A stretch of DNA of 64,000 nucleotides, from positions 620,001 through 684,000 of the forward strand of contig NZ_CP053835.1 in NCBI RefSeq assembly GCF_013201725.1, given 5' to 3'. The DNA comes from Arcobacter defluvii (lineage in GTDB: Bacteria; Campylobacterota; Campylobacteria; Campylobacterales; Arcobacteraceae). This document shows, piece by piece, positions 43,123 through 51,571 of the stretch. Both the position numbers and the translations under genes were made by a program. A model generated the notes under the pieces. The model was given only the letters and a program-made list of their open reading frames with translations. It ran no database searches and was not told the DNA's origin. The number at the start of each line of letters is the position of its first letter. The first letter of the stretch is position 1.

Positions 43123-43919
43123 ATTTATTATTAATTTGTGAAACAGCAATTATTGAACATATTTTTACTTTAGTTTGTAAGAGATTAAATATAAATCTAA
43201 CTATTCAAAAAACAAATAGTATAAATGAAAAATTTGATTTAATAGTTGTAGATCAAAATTTTATAGATGATAAATTTAATTCACTTAAGCAACTTTCAAA
43301 AAAATTAGGTGCTATTAGTTCTGAAGAATTACCTTTTGATAAATCAAGAGATTTTATTATTCCAAGACCATTTTTACCTACAAAGTTAGAATCACTTTTA
43401 GTTGAACAATTAGAAATTATTAAAGAAGAAGAGGAATATGAACATAATAGAAAAGTAACAACATTTACCTCTTATGATGATGAAGAAGATGAAGAAGTTA
43501 CTGTTCCTATTGTAAATTATATAGATAATGATATGGAAGAAAAGATAGAAGAAGAATTTGATTTAGATGAAGATGAAAGTATAGTTAGCCTTGCTTCTTT
43601 AAATATGGGTGGAGTTTTAGATTCTCGAGAATTAGATAAAATAAATGATATTCTAAGAGAAGATAATATTCAAAATGAAATAAATCTTGAAAAAAATGAT
43701 TGGAAAGATATTTCATCTATTATTGATGATGCTTTAGCCGAAGTTAAAGAATATGAATTTGATTTAACAAAAGAGCCTATTAAGCCTTATAATTTAGTTC
43801 TAAGTAATTTTAATATAAATGAATTAAGACCTTTACTTGAAAAATTTGATCAAACGGTAATTGATAAACTTTCAAGTGGTGAAACGGTTGATGTTAGAAT
43901 TACTTTAAAGGAAAAATAA
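43119..43919 (+). CDS. unknown acidic protein with degenerate receiver-like N-terminus
   Basis: 266 residues starting at GTG, coupled to the ABC ATPase stop and preceded by CAGGAGA. Residues 1-95 look like a receiver-type alpha/beta fold (FDLIVVDQNFID, PRPFLPTKLESLL) but without the full phosphorylation site. The middle (about 100-175) is extremely rich in Glu and Asp, probably disordered. The end (DWKDISSIIDDALAEVKEY) is helical. I do not recognise a named family. It sits between a LolD-like ATPase and gmk with 1 bp to gmk. Possible scaffold or regulator; function unknown. Confidence 0.75.
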   Translation: MNLLLICETAIIEHIFTLVCKRLNINLTIQKTNSINEKFDLIVVDQNFIDDKFNSLKQLSKKLGAISSEELPFDKSRDFIIPRPFLPTKLESLLVEQLEIIKEEEEYEHNRKVTTFTSYDDEEDEEVTVPIVNYIDNDMEEKIEEEFDLDEDESIVSLASLNMGGVLDSRELDKINDILREDNIQNEINLEKNDWKDISSIIDDALAEVKEYEFDLTKEPIKPYNLVLSNFNINELRPLLEKFDQTVIDKLSSGETVDVRITLKEK

Positions 43920-43920
43920 G

Positions 43921-44544
43921 ATGATAAAAGAGAAAAAAGGTGCAATTTTAATCATCTCAGGTCCTAGCGGTTGTGGAAAATCAACTCTATTAAAAGAAGT
44001 ATATAAAAATATTGATAATTACTATTTTTCAATTTCAACTACAACAAGAGCTCCAAGAGTTGGAGAAGTAAATGGTATTGATTACTTTTTTGTTTCTAAA
44101 GAAGAGTTTGAAGAAGATATAAAAAACAATGATTTTTTAGAATATGCAAAAGTACATGATAACTATTATGGAACATCATTAAAACCTATTAATAAAGCTT
44201 TAGAAGAGGGTAAATTGATAATTTTTGATATTGATGTTCAAGGTCATGAAATTGTTAGAAATAAGATAAATGCTTTAGTTACATCAGTATTTATTACAAC
44301 GCCATCTTTAAATGTTTTAGAAGAGAGATTAAATAGTAGAAATACAGATAGTTTAGAAATTATTGAAAAAAGAATTAAAAATGCTAAAGCAGAAGTTGAA
44401 TTTTTTCAAGATTACGATTATTTAATAATTAATGATGATTTACAAACAGCTGCAAAAGAATTAGTTTGTATTGCAAATATAACCAGAATAAAAACTAAAC
44501 TTTTCAAGAAAGAAAATATAATATCAAATTGGCTAAGTAATTAA
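43921..44544 (+). CDS. gmk: guanylate kinase
   Basis: Phosphorylates GMP to GDP. 207 residues. P-loop ISGPSGCGKSTLLKE (about residue 12-26), GMP-binding TTTRAPRVGEVNGIDYFFV, EYAKVHDNYYGTS, IDVQGHEIVR and the lid with NSRNTDSLEIIEKR. Starts 1 bp after the preceding stop and is the last gene of the transcript; the next gene is convergent after 9 bp. Confidence 0.97.
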   Translation: MIKEKKGAILIISGPSGCGKSTLLKEVYKNIDNYYFSISTTTRAPRVGEVNGIDYFFVSKEEFEEDIKNNDFLEYAKVHDNYYGTSLKPINKALEEGKLIIFDIDVQGHEIVRNKINALVTSVFITTPSLNVLEERLNSRNTDSLEIIEKRIKNAKAEVEFFQDYDYLIINDDLQTAAKELVCIANITRIKTKLFKKENIISNWLSN

Positions 44545-44553
44545 CTACTTAAT

Positions 44554-46176
44554 CTAATTGATACTATCATAACTCAAAGGTTTTTCAAAGTAATAACCTT
44601 GACAATAATCAATGTTTAACTCTTTTATTTTGTTATAAATATCTTCATTTGATACATATTCTGCAACAGTTTTTACTTTAAATTCTTTTGAAAAATTAGC
44701 AATTGTATTTACAATTATTTCTAAATCTTTTGAACTATTAATTCTTTCAATTAATGAACCATCAATCTTAACGAAATCAATATCAAGAAGAGTTAATAAG
44801 TTGAAGTTTGAATATCCAGCTCCAAAATCATCAACTCCCACAATACAATCAAACTTTTTAATTTCTGCAATGAATTTTGAAACTTCATTGAAATCTGAAA
44901 TCTCTTCTGATTCTAAAATTTCAAATTCTAAAAATTGAGTATATTTTCTATTTTGTTCTAAAACTTCATAAATAAATGCAGTTGTTTCTTCATTTGCAAT
45001 ATCATCAAAAGAGATATTAACCGAAACTCTTTTGTTTTTGTTTTTTATTAGTTTAAAAGCATCTTGTATAACAATTTTTATGATGTTTGGATAAAGTTTT
45101 GTCTTTTTTGCAACATTTATAAAGTTATATGGAGCTATTTCAACACCTTCTTTTGTTACATAACGAATAAGTGCCTCATATTTATGAACTTCTTTTGTTT
45201 GGGTATCAACAATTGGCTGAAAATAGGCTTGAAATAAATTTTCTCTGAATCCAACTTTTAATTGTTTTACCCATTTTATATTTTCTTCAAAAGATTGTTG
45301 GATTTTAAATGATTCATTATAAATCATAATTCTTTGAAGTTTTGTTCTTGCATAATTTATAACTCTTTGTGAGTATTTATACGCTCTTGCTCCATCTCCT
45401 TGTGCTATTCCAATAGTTATATTTATATCAATTTCATCTTCATCAATAAGTAATGATTCTTTTTCAATTTTATCAGCGAATGTTTTACATATATCATAAA
45501 ATTCATTTACATCTTTATTACTTTGCTTTGCAACAATTGCAAATTTATCAGCTTCAATTCTATATACAAAATACTCTTCATCACTAAAATAGCTTTTTAA
45601 TTTATTAGCTAACTCATATAAAATTGTATCACCAATTTTTTCACCAAATAAATCATTTACTGTTGAAAATTCATCAATATCTAATAATGCCATTAAATCA
45701 ATATTGTTTTCATCTAAATCTTTTTTTAGTTTATTTCTATTTGGAAGATTTGTTAGTTTATCTGTGTATAAATCTTTTAATTCATGATAAATCAAAGATT
45801 GTGACATTACTTGTAAAAGTTTTGCAATATCAATAGGTTTTAAAACATATTTATCAACACCAATATCGATAGCTTCAAGTAAATACTCTTTATTTGAAAA
45901 TGCAGTTGCAACAATAATAGGAATATTCATATTGATTTTTTTTATCTCTTTTACCATGTCTAAACCATTTAAAATAGGCATATTAACATCAGTAATAATT
46001 AAATCAATTTCATTCTCATATTTTTTAAAAAGTTCTAGACCTTCTTGTCCATTTTGTGCAACATATTGCTTTTTGGTAAAGCCTTTTAAAATTTGATGTG
46101 TTACTTCTCTTAAGTCTTTTTCATCTTCTGCATATAAAATAGTTATATTTTTCAGTATTGAAATATTATTTATCAT
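44554..46176 (-). CDS. response regulator with degenerate GGDEF and intact EAL domain
   Basis: 540 residues. Receiver (about 10-125) with ILYAEDEKD, phospho-acceptor Asp in DLIITDVNMPIL and YVLKPID; GGDEF-type domain (about 135-290) where the active-site motif reads EADKF; and an EAL domain (about 300-540) with YEALIRYV, the NISFDDIA segment, FEILESEE, VGVDDFGAGYSNF and VKIDGSLI. Loss of GGDEF with an intact EAL suggests a cyclic-di-GMP phosphodiesterase controlled by phosphorylation, with the GGDEF domain perhaps as GTP sensor. I use the ATG at 46176 with GGAGAGAG 8 bp upstream, not the TTG at 46194 inside that region. The cognate kinase is not adjacent. Confidence 0.9.
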   Translation of the reverse strand: MINNISILKNITILYAEDEKDLREVTHQILKGFTKKQYVAQNGQEGLELFKKYENEIDLIITDVNMPILNGLDMVKEIKKINMNIPIIVATAFSNKEYLLEAIDIGVDKYVLKPIDIAKLLQVMSQSLIYHELKDLYTDKLTNLPNRNKLKKDLDENNIDLMALLDIDEFSTVNDLFGEKIGDTILYELANKLKSYFSDEEYFVYRIEADKFAIVAKQSNKDVNEFYDICKTFADKIEKESLLIDEDEIDINITIGIAQGDGARAYKYSQRVINYARTKLQRIMIYNESFKIQQSFEENIKWVKQLKVGFRENLFQAYFQPIVDTQTKEVHKYEALIRYVTKEGVEIAPYNFINVAKKTKLYPNIIKIVIQDAFKLIKNKNKRVSVNISFDDIANEETTAFIYEVLEQNRKYTQFLEFEILESEEISDFNEVSKFIAEIKKFDCIVGVDDFGAGYSNFNLLTLLDIDFVKIDGSLIERINSSKDLEIIVNTIANFSKEFKVKTVAEYVSNEDIYNKIKELNIDYCQGYYFEKPLSYDSIN

Positions 46177-46284
46177 TATTAAGACTCTCTCCAAAATTAT
46201 TAAGATATAATATCATAAATAAACATAATATCTAAGTAATAAAAAAATCAATAATTATATAGTTTTGGTCTATTAGGAGTCCAT

Positions 46285-48723
46285 TTGTCGAAAATCAAGT
46301 GTAATCATTGTCATTTAGAATTTGATGAAAATGTAATGATAAAAGAAGAAGATTTAAATTTTTGCTGTAAAGGATGCCAAGGCGTATATCATATACTAAA
46401 AGATGATGGATTAGACTCTTTTTATGATAAATTAGGAAATAAAACAATTGCTCCTCCTATAAAATTAGATAATGATGATGTTACAAAATTTGATTCTGAA
46501 AATTTTTTAGATAATTATGTAAGTAAAACAAAAGATGGATTTTCTCAAATAGATTTGATAATTGAAGGAATTCATTGTGCTGCTTGTGTTTGGTTAAATG
46601 AAAAAATATTATATGACACAAAAGGAATAGTTGAAGCTAATATCAATTTTACAACAAATAAGGCACGGATTGTTTGGGATGATGAAAAACTAAAACTTTC
46701 AGAAATTATTTTAAAAATTAGATCAATTGGTTATAACGCATATGCTTATGATTCAAGTGTAGCAGATGCACAAGCTTCAAAAGCAAAAAGAGATTATTTT
46801 ATTCGTATGATGGTTGCTGTTGTTTGTAGTATGAATATTATGATGTTAAGTGTTGCAAAATATACTGGATTTTTTACGGGTATATCAAAAGAAGTAAAAG
46901 ATATGATTCATATAGGAGAATTTTTACTTTCAACTCCTGTTTTATTTTATAGTGGATGGATATTTTTCAAAGGTGCTTATTTTGGTTTAAAAAATGGTAT
47001 TTTAAATATGGATTTTTTAGTAGCAACTGGTGCAACATCAACTTATATATATTCTTTATTTATTCTTTTTGGTGCAAAAGGTGAGAGTTATTTTGATTCA
47101 GTTTCAATGATTATTACTTTTGTATTAGTTGGAAAATATTTAGAAGTAATAGGAAAAAAATCTGCTGTTGATACTTTAGATAAAATAAAATCAAGTTTAC
47201 CTTTAGAAGCTGTTGTTATAAAAAACAATGAGAGAAAAACTGTAGCTCTAAATAGTATAAATATTGGTGATATTATAGAAATAAAACCAGGAGAAAAAGT
47301 TCCTGTTGATGGAAAAATTATCCAAGGAAGTGGCTCTTTTGATGAATCAACTTTAACAGGAGAATCTCTTCCCATTTATAAAAAAACTCAGGATATTGTT
47401 TATAGTGGAACTATAAATTTAGATTCTTTAATACAATTTGAAGTTACTAAAAATTTTAAAAATTCAACTTTCTCTTCAATTGTTTCTTTATTGGAAGATT
47501 CTTTAAACTCTAAACCAACTATTCAAACAAAAGCAGCAGAAATCTCAAAAGGTTTTAGTGTTACTATTTTAAGTTTAGCAATTCTTACTTTTGTTGTTTG
47601 GTATTTTTTTGGAATAGATTTAGGTTTTGATTATGAAGGAACAAGTCAATTTGAAAAATCATTTATTGTTGCTGTTTCAGTTATAGTTATTGCATGTCCT
47701 TGCGCTTTAGCACTTGCTACTCCAATGGCAAGTTTAATAGGTATTTCAGAGCTTGCAAAAAAAGGTTTACTCTTCAAAGAAGCAAAATTTATTGAAACAC
47801 TTGCTGTTGCTTCAAGTGTAGTTTTTGATAAAACAGGAACTTTAACTAAAGGTGAATTAAATGTATCAAAAGCTCGAATTTTAGATGATAATATTCATAA
47901 ATTAAACCTTTTATACTCTTTACTTTCTGCTTCTAGTCATCCTGTTAGTATTTCAATAAAAAAATATTTAGAATCAAAGTACGATTTAAAAATTAAAGAA
48001 CTTGAAACTGTAAAAAATATAGAAGCAAAAGGAATGAGTGCAATATATAAAAATATAGAAGAAAAAGAGTTTGAAATTATTGGTGGAAATATTGAGTTGT
48101 TAAGAGAATTTGGAATATATTATAAATTTGATTCAACAAAAACAGTTTATTTGTTTGCTATAAATAAAAAAGTAATTGCAACTTTTGAACTTGAAGATAA
48201 AATAAAAGATGATGCAAAAGAGATTATAGAATATCTTCAAAATAAGAATATTGATGTAATTATGCTAACAGGTGATAATGAACAAGTTGCTTCAAAAATT
48301 GCAAATGAATTAAATATTAAAAAATATTTTGCAAAGCAAACACCAGTTTCAAAAGCAAATTATATAAAAGAGTTAAAAAAAGAGAATAAGATAGTTGTGA
48401 TGGTTGGAGATGGAGTAAATGATAGTGTTGCTTTATCAAATGCAGATGTTGCAATTGCAATGGGAAATTCAGCTGATATTTCACTTGCTGTTTCTGATAT
48501 AGTTTTATTAAATTCAACGCTAAATTCTTTGAAGGATGCATTTGTTATTTCAAATAAAACATATAAATATATTAAACAAAATTTATCTTTATCAATAGTT
48601 TATAATATGATTACAATACCTTTAGCAATGGCTGGTCTAGTTATTCCTTTAGTGGCTGCTTTATCAATGAGTTTAAGTTCATTAATGGTTGTATTAAATT
48701 CACTTAGAATAAAGATGAAATAG
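46285..48723 (+). CDS. ccoI: copper-translocating P-type ATPase CcoI (FixI)
   Basis: 812-residue P1B ATPase supplying copper to cbb3 cytochrome oxidase. Order: an N-terminal cysteine-rich metal-binding domain (CNHCHLEFDE and FCCKGCQGVYH), a heavy-metal-associated domain (GIHCAACVWL, about residue 95), eight helices with the CPC motif VIACPCALALATP, the phosphorylation site FDKTGTLTKG, SASSHPVSI and the hinge MVGDGVNDSVAL. The start is TTG with AGGAG 5 bp upstream. ccoS follows 10 bp later. The FixI-type N-terminal domain and ccoS separate it from the CopA exporters. Confidence 0.93.
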   Translation: MSKIKCNHCHLEFDENVMIKEEDLNFCCKGCQGVYHILKDDGLDSFYDKLGNKTIAPPIKLDNDDVTKFDSENFLDNYVSKTKDGFSQIDLIIEGIHCAACVWLNEKILYDTKGIVEANINFTTNKARIVWDDEKLKLSEIILKIRSIGYNAYAYDSSVADAQASKAKRDYFIRMMVAVVCSMNIMMLSVAKYTGFFTGISKEVKDMIHIGEFLLSTPVLFYSGWIFFKGAYFGLKNGILNMDFLVATGATSTYIYSLFILFGAKGESYFDSVSMIITFVLVGKYLEVIGKKSAVDTLDKIKSSLPLEAVVIKNNERKTVALNSINIGDIIEIKPGEKVPVDGKIIQGSGSFDESTLTGESLPIYKKTQDIVYSGTINLDSLIQFEVTKNFKNSTFSSIVSLLEDSLNSKPTIQTKAAEISKGFSVTILSLAILTFVVWYFFGIDLGFDYEGTSQFEKSFIVAVSVIVIACPCALALATPMASLIGISELAKKGLLFKEAKFIETLAVASSVVFDKTGTLTKGELNVSKARILDDNIHKLNLLYSLLSASSHPVSISIKKYLESKYDLKIKELETVKNIEAKGMSAIYKNIEEKEFEIIGGNIELLREFGIYYKFDSTKTVYLFAINKKVIATFELEDKIKDDAKEIIEYLQNKNIDVIMLTGDNEQVASKIANELNIKKYFAKQTPVSKANYIKELKKENKIVVMVGDGVNDSVALSNADVAIAMGNSADISLAVSDIVLLNSTLNSLKDAFVISNKTYKYIKQNLSLSIVYNMITIPLAMAGLVIPLVAALSMSLSSLMVVLNSLRIKMK

Positions 48724-48733
48724 GAGTTTTAAA

Positions 48734-48979
48734 ATGATAAATGATACACTTTTTTTTATGTTGATTGTTGGAATTATAATCTCAGCAGGATTATTACTTC
48801 TTTTTGTTTGGGCTGCAAAAACAGGTCAATTTGATGATGCTAATAAGATGTTAAATGGTCTTTTATATGATAGTGTTGATGATTTAAACGATGCAATAAA
48901 AAAAGAGAAGAATTTAAAAGAAGCTAAAGAAGAAAAACTTCAAAGTGAAAAGAAAAAAGAGGAAAAGAAAGAAGAATAA
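48734..48979 (+). CDS. ccoS: cbb3-type cytochrome oxidase assembly protein CcoS
   Basis: 81 residues. One N-terminal transmembrane helix (about 6-27) followed by VWAAKTGQFDDANKM, the conserved CcoS motif, and a long lysine/glutamate-rich tail that is more extended than usual. Required for insertion of cofactors into CcoN in systems studied so far. AGGAG lies before the ATG. It follows ccoI and ends in a bidirectional terminator. The ccoNOQP structural genes are not in this window. Confidence 0.92.
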   Translation: MINDTLFFMLIVGIIISAGLLLLFVWAAKTGQFDDANKMLNGLLYDSVDDLNDAIKKEKNLKEAKEEKLQSEKKKEEKKEE

Positions 48980-48996
48980 AGAGTCTTTATTCTTCT
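48970..48996. terminator. bidirectional terminator between ccoS and cytochrome c
   Basis: Near-perfect palindrome AGAAGAATAAAGA with its complement, centred on 48983, overlapping the ccoS stop. T-rich sequence follows on the minus strand for the convergent cytochrome gene. Confidence 0.65.
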
Positions 48997-49002
48997 AAAA
49001 AA

Positions 49003-49293
49003 TTATTTACCGATATATTCAGCTAAAGCTTTGATGTCAGCGTCAGAAAGTTTCATTACTTGACCTTTCATGATACCTTTCATTGGTCCACCATAAGTTC
49101 CATCTTTATAACCATGTAATGCTTTTTCAACATCAGCTTTTGCTAAGTTTGCTGGAACATGACTTTTACTTTGAGTAGTAATGTTGATTTCACCTTTTGC
49201 TCCATGACATGCTTTACAAGTATTGTAAGCTGCAGGTGCATCTGCTAACGCTAAAGTAGCAACAGCTAATGTTGCAAGAACGATTTTTTTCAT
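49003..49293 (-). CDS. periplasmic class I cytochrome c (c553-like)
   Basis: 96 residues. Signal peptide of about 17 residues (MKKIVLATLAVATLALA), then the single haem site CKACHG at residues 26-31. The distal methionine is probably in the GPMKGIMKGQVMKLS segment, and a C-terminal helix follows (SDADIKALAEYIGK). A small soluble electron carrier, probably donating to cbb3 oxidase or a peroxidase. AAGGAG precedes the ATG. It lies next to the ccoI-ccoS genes but on the opposite strand. Confidence 0.92.
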   Translation of the reverse strand: MKKIVLATLAVATLALADAPAAYNTCKACHGAKGEINITTQSKSHVPANLAKADVEKALHGYKDGTYGGPMKGIMKGQVMKLSDADIKALAEYIGK

Positions 49294-49491
49294 TTTATCT
49301 CCTTAAATTTAAGAAAAATATTTTAGCTTTTTTTTCTTTTTTTATGCTTAATATTTTCTTTTTTTATTAAATATTCAGTATAAGTTTTACCTATTATTGT
49401 ATAAAAAAAGTGAAATGCACAAAAACTCTTTGTAGAGGGAAGATAAAGCTATTTTTTAATATAGTAATAAATTAAATTAAAAGGTAAAAAG

Positions 49492-50094
49492 TTGAATAAA
49501 GATTTAGTTTTAAATATAAATAATTTAATATTTTATTATAAAAAAGAAAACCCAATTTACAAAGATTTTTCATTGAAATTAAAAAAAGGTGAATTAGTTA
49601 CAATTTTTGGAAAAAGTGGAACAGGAAAAACTACTCTTTTTGAATTAATTTACGGAAATTTAAAACCAATAAGTGGAACTATTGAAAAATCAAATATTGC
49701 AATGATTTTTCAAGATCCTTTTAACTCTTTTCATCCAACTTACTCAATTTTAGAGCAGATAAAAGATGTAGTAAAAAGAGATTTTTATAAAGAATTAGAT
49801 GAACTTTTACCAAAGTTAAGTTTACAAAAAGAGTTGTTAGATAAAAAAACATATCAATTAAGTGGAGGTCAACTTCAAAGATGTTCAATTTTAAGAGCAC
49901 TTTTGATGAAACCAGATTTACTTTTAGTTGATGAACCAACATCTGCACTTGATAATATAATAGCTTACGATGTGATGAAATTATTGATTACATTATTAGA
50001 TAAATGTGCTATTTTGTTAATAACTCATGATTTAGATATGGCAAAATGGTGTAGTGATAAAATTATAAGGTTAGAAGAAAATGCAAAAAAATAA
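49492..50094 (+). CDS. ABC transporter ATP-binding protein, orphan
   Basis: 200 residues, short for the family. Walker A FGKSGTGKTTLFE, Q-loop FQDPFNSFHPTYS, signature LSGGQLQRCSILRALL, Walker B LLLVDEPTSALD and H-loop LITHD. The Q-loop FQDPF-S-HP style is that of peptide/nickel (DppF/NikE) importers. No permease or binding-protein gene is adjacent. Start codon TTG with AAGG 7 bp upstream. It overlaps hemH by 14 bp and is translated with it, which hints at metal or haem-related transport, but that is only a guess. Confidence 0.82.
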   Translation: MNKDLVLNINNLIFYYKKENPIYKDFSLKLKKGELVTIFGKSGTGKTTLFELIYGNLKPISGTIEKSNIAMIFQDPFNSFHPTYSILEQIKDVVKRDFYKELDELLPKLSLQKELLDKKTYQLSGGQLQRCSILRALLMKPDLLLVDEPTSALDNIIAYDVMKLLITLLDKCAILLITHDLDMAKWCSDKIIRLEENAKK

Positions 50095-51016
50095 AAAGGC
50101 TTTAGTTCTATTAAATATGGGTGGAGCTAGAAATAAAGATGAATTAAAAATGTTTTTAACAAATATGTTTAATGATGAAAATATATTAACTATAAATATA
50201 GATTTTATAAGAAGTATTATTGCAAATTTTATAGTAAAAAAAAGACTTGATAGTGCTTGGGAAAATTATGAAAAAATTGGTAATGCTTCACCAATTAATC
50301 CATTAACTGAAAAATTAGTAGATAAATGTAATGAAAAAATAGAAGAGTTTAAAACATATCAAGCTATGCGTTATACTCCTCCATTTGCAAATGATGTTCT
50401 AGAGCAAATAAAAAAAGATGGAATAAATGAAATTTTATTATTTCCTTTATATGCACAATTTTCAACTACTACAACAAAATCGTCAGTTCAAGATTTTATA
50501 GGAAATATCCCATATGAGGGATTTACTGTAAAATATATAGAAGAATTTTATAAAAATGATAAATTTAATGATTGTATTGTAAATGAAGTAATTAGAAATA
50601 TTGATGACAAAAAAGAGTATAATTTGATATTTTCTGCACATGGATTACCACAAAAAATTGTTAAAAAAGGTGATCCTTATGAAGAGCAGATGAATGAACA
50701 TGTGGAAATTTTATCAAAAAAATTAGATGAAAAGGGAATAAAATTTAAATCAATTAATTTAGCATATCAATCAAAAGTTGGACCTTTAAAATGGCTTGAA
50801 CCATCACTTGAAGATATGTTAAAAAATTTTAAAGATGAAAATGTAATTATTTATCCAATTTCATTTATTGTTGATAATTCTGAAACAGATTTTGAACTTG
50901 ATATTGAATATAGAGAAATTGCTCATAAATTAGGAATTAGTGAATATAAAGTATGCCGTTGTGTAAATGATAGTGATGAATTTATTGAAGCAATAAAGGA
51001 TATTATTAAAAACTAA
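50081..51016 (+). CDS. hemH: ferrochelatase
   Basis: Inserts Fe2+ into protoporphyrin IX, the last step of haem b synthesis. 311 residues, complete. ALVLLNMGGARNKDE at the N-terminus, the metal-site His in FSAHGLPQKIVKKGDPYE and the conserved Glu region in DNSETDFELDIEYRE. The gene start is inside the preceding ABC ATPase. Context with ccoI-ccoS, cytochrome c and msrQ shows the local haem and copper demand, although these are separate transcripts. Confidence 0.95.
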   Translation: MQKNKKALVLLNMGGARNKDELKMFLTNMFNDENILTINIDFIRSIIANFIVKKRLDSAWENYEKIGNASPINPLTEKLVDKCNEKIEEFKTYQAMRYTPPFANDVLEQIKKDGINEILLFPLYAQFSTTTTKSSVQDFIGNIPYEGFTVKYIEEFYKNDKFNDCIVNEVIRNIDDKKEYNLIFSAHGLPQKIVKKGDPYEEQMNEHVEILSKKLDEKGIKFKSINLAYQSKVGPLKWLEPSLEDMLKNFKDENVIIYPISFIVDNSETDFELDIEYREIAHKLGISEYKVCRCVNDSDEFIEAIKDIIKN

Positions 51017-51025
51017 GGAGTTAAT

Positions 51026-51571
51026 ATGGAAAATCAGGTTTTATTGGATATAACAAAAAAATCTATTGAAAAGAAGTTTGATTCAAATATAAAGATTGAT
51101 AAAACAAAACTTTTAACTGATTTTCCAGAACTGAAAGAAAATGGTGCAACTTTTGTAACATTGACTTTGGATGGGCAACTTAGAGGTTGTATTGGTTCAC
51201 TTCAAGCATATAGACCACTTTTAGATGATTTGATTTCAAATGCCTTAGCAGCTGCTTTTGAAGACCCAAGATTTTATGAATTAACGCCCTTAGAGTTTAA
51301 AAAAGTAAAAATTGAAATCTCTATATTATCAACGCCAGTTGAAGTGATTTATACAAATATAAAAGATTTAAAATCAAAAATCAAACCAAATATTCATGGT
51401 GTAATTTTACAAAAAGATGGAAGAAGAAGTACTTTCTTACCACAAGTTTGGGAACAACTCCCAACTTTTGAAGAGTTTTTCTCACATCTTTGTTATAAAG
51501 GAAGTTTTGAAATAAATTGTTTGGAGTTTCATCCTCAAATCTTTACTTATGAAGTTAAGAAGATAAAATGA
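51026..51571 (+). CDS. amrA: AmmeMemoRadiSam system protein A (AMMECR1 domain)
   Basis: 181-residue AMMECR1 protein. The family hexapeptide LRGCIGSL is at about residue 51-58, followed by DLISNALAAAFEDPRF, VKIEISILSTP and QKDGRRSTFLPQVWEQLP. It is the first of three genes that overlap by 4 bp each: AmrA, the radical SAM enzyme, and the Memo protein. No enzymatic activity is established for the family. The conserved Cys of the hexapeptide could be a catalytic or modified residue. Confidence 0.92.
   Translation: MENQVLLDITKKSIEKKFDSNIKIDKTKLLTDFPELKENGATFVTLTLDGQLRGCIGSLQAYRPLLDDLISNALAAAFEDPRFYELTPLEFKKVKIEISILSTPVEVIYTNIKDLKSKIKPNIHGVILQKDGRRSTFLPQVWEQLPTFEEFFSHLCYKGSFEINCLEFHPQIFTYEVKKIK

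Noticed and set aside
44534-44551. Terminator between gmk and the convergent REC-GGDEF-EAL gene
   Set aside because: The stem is only 6 A/T-rich pairs with a 6-base loop and no T-run; too weak to call.
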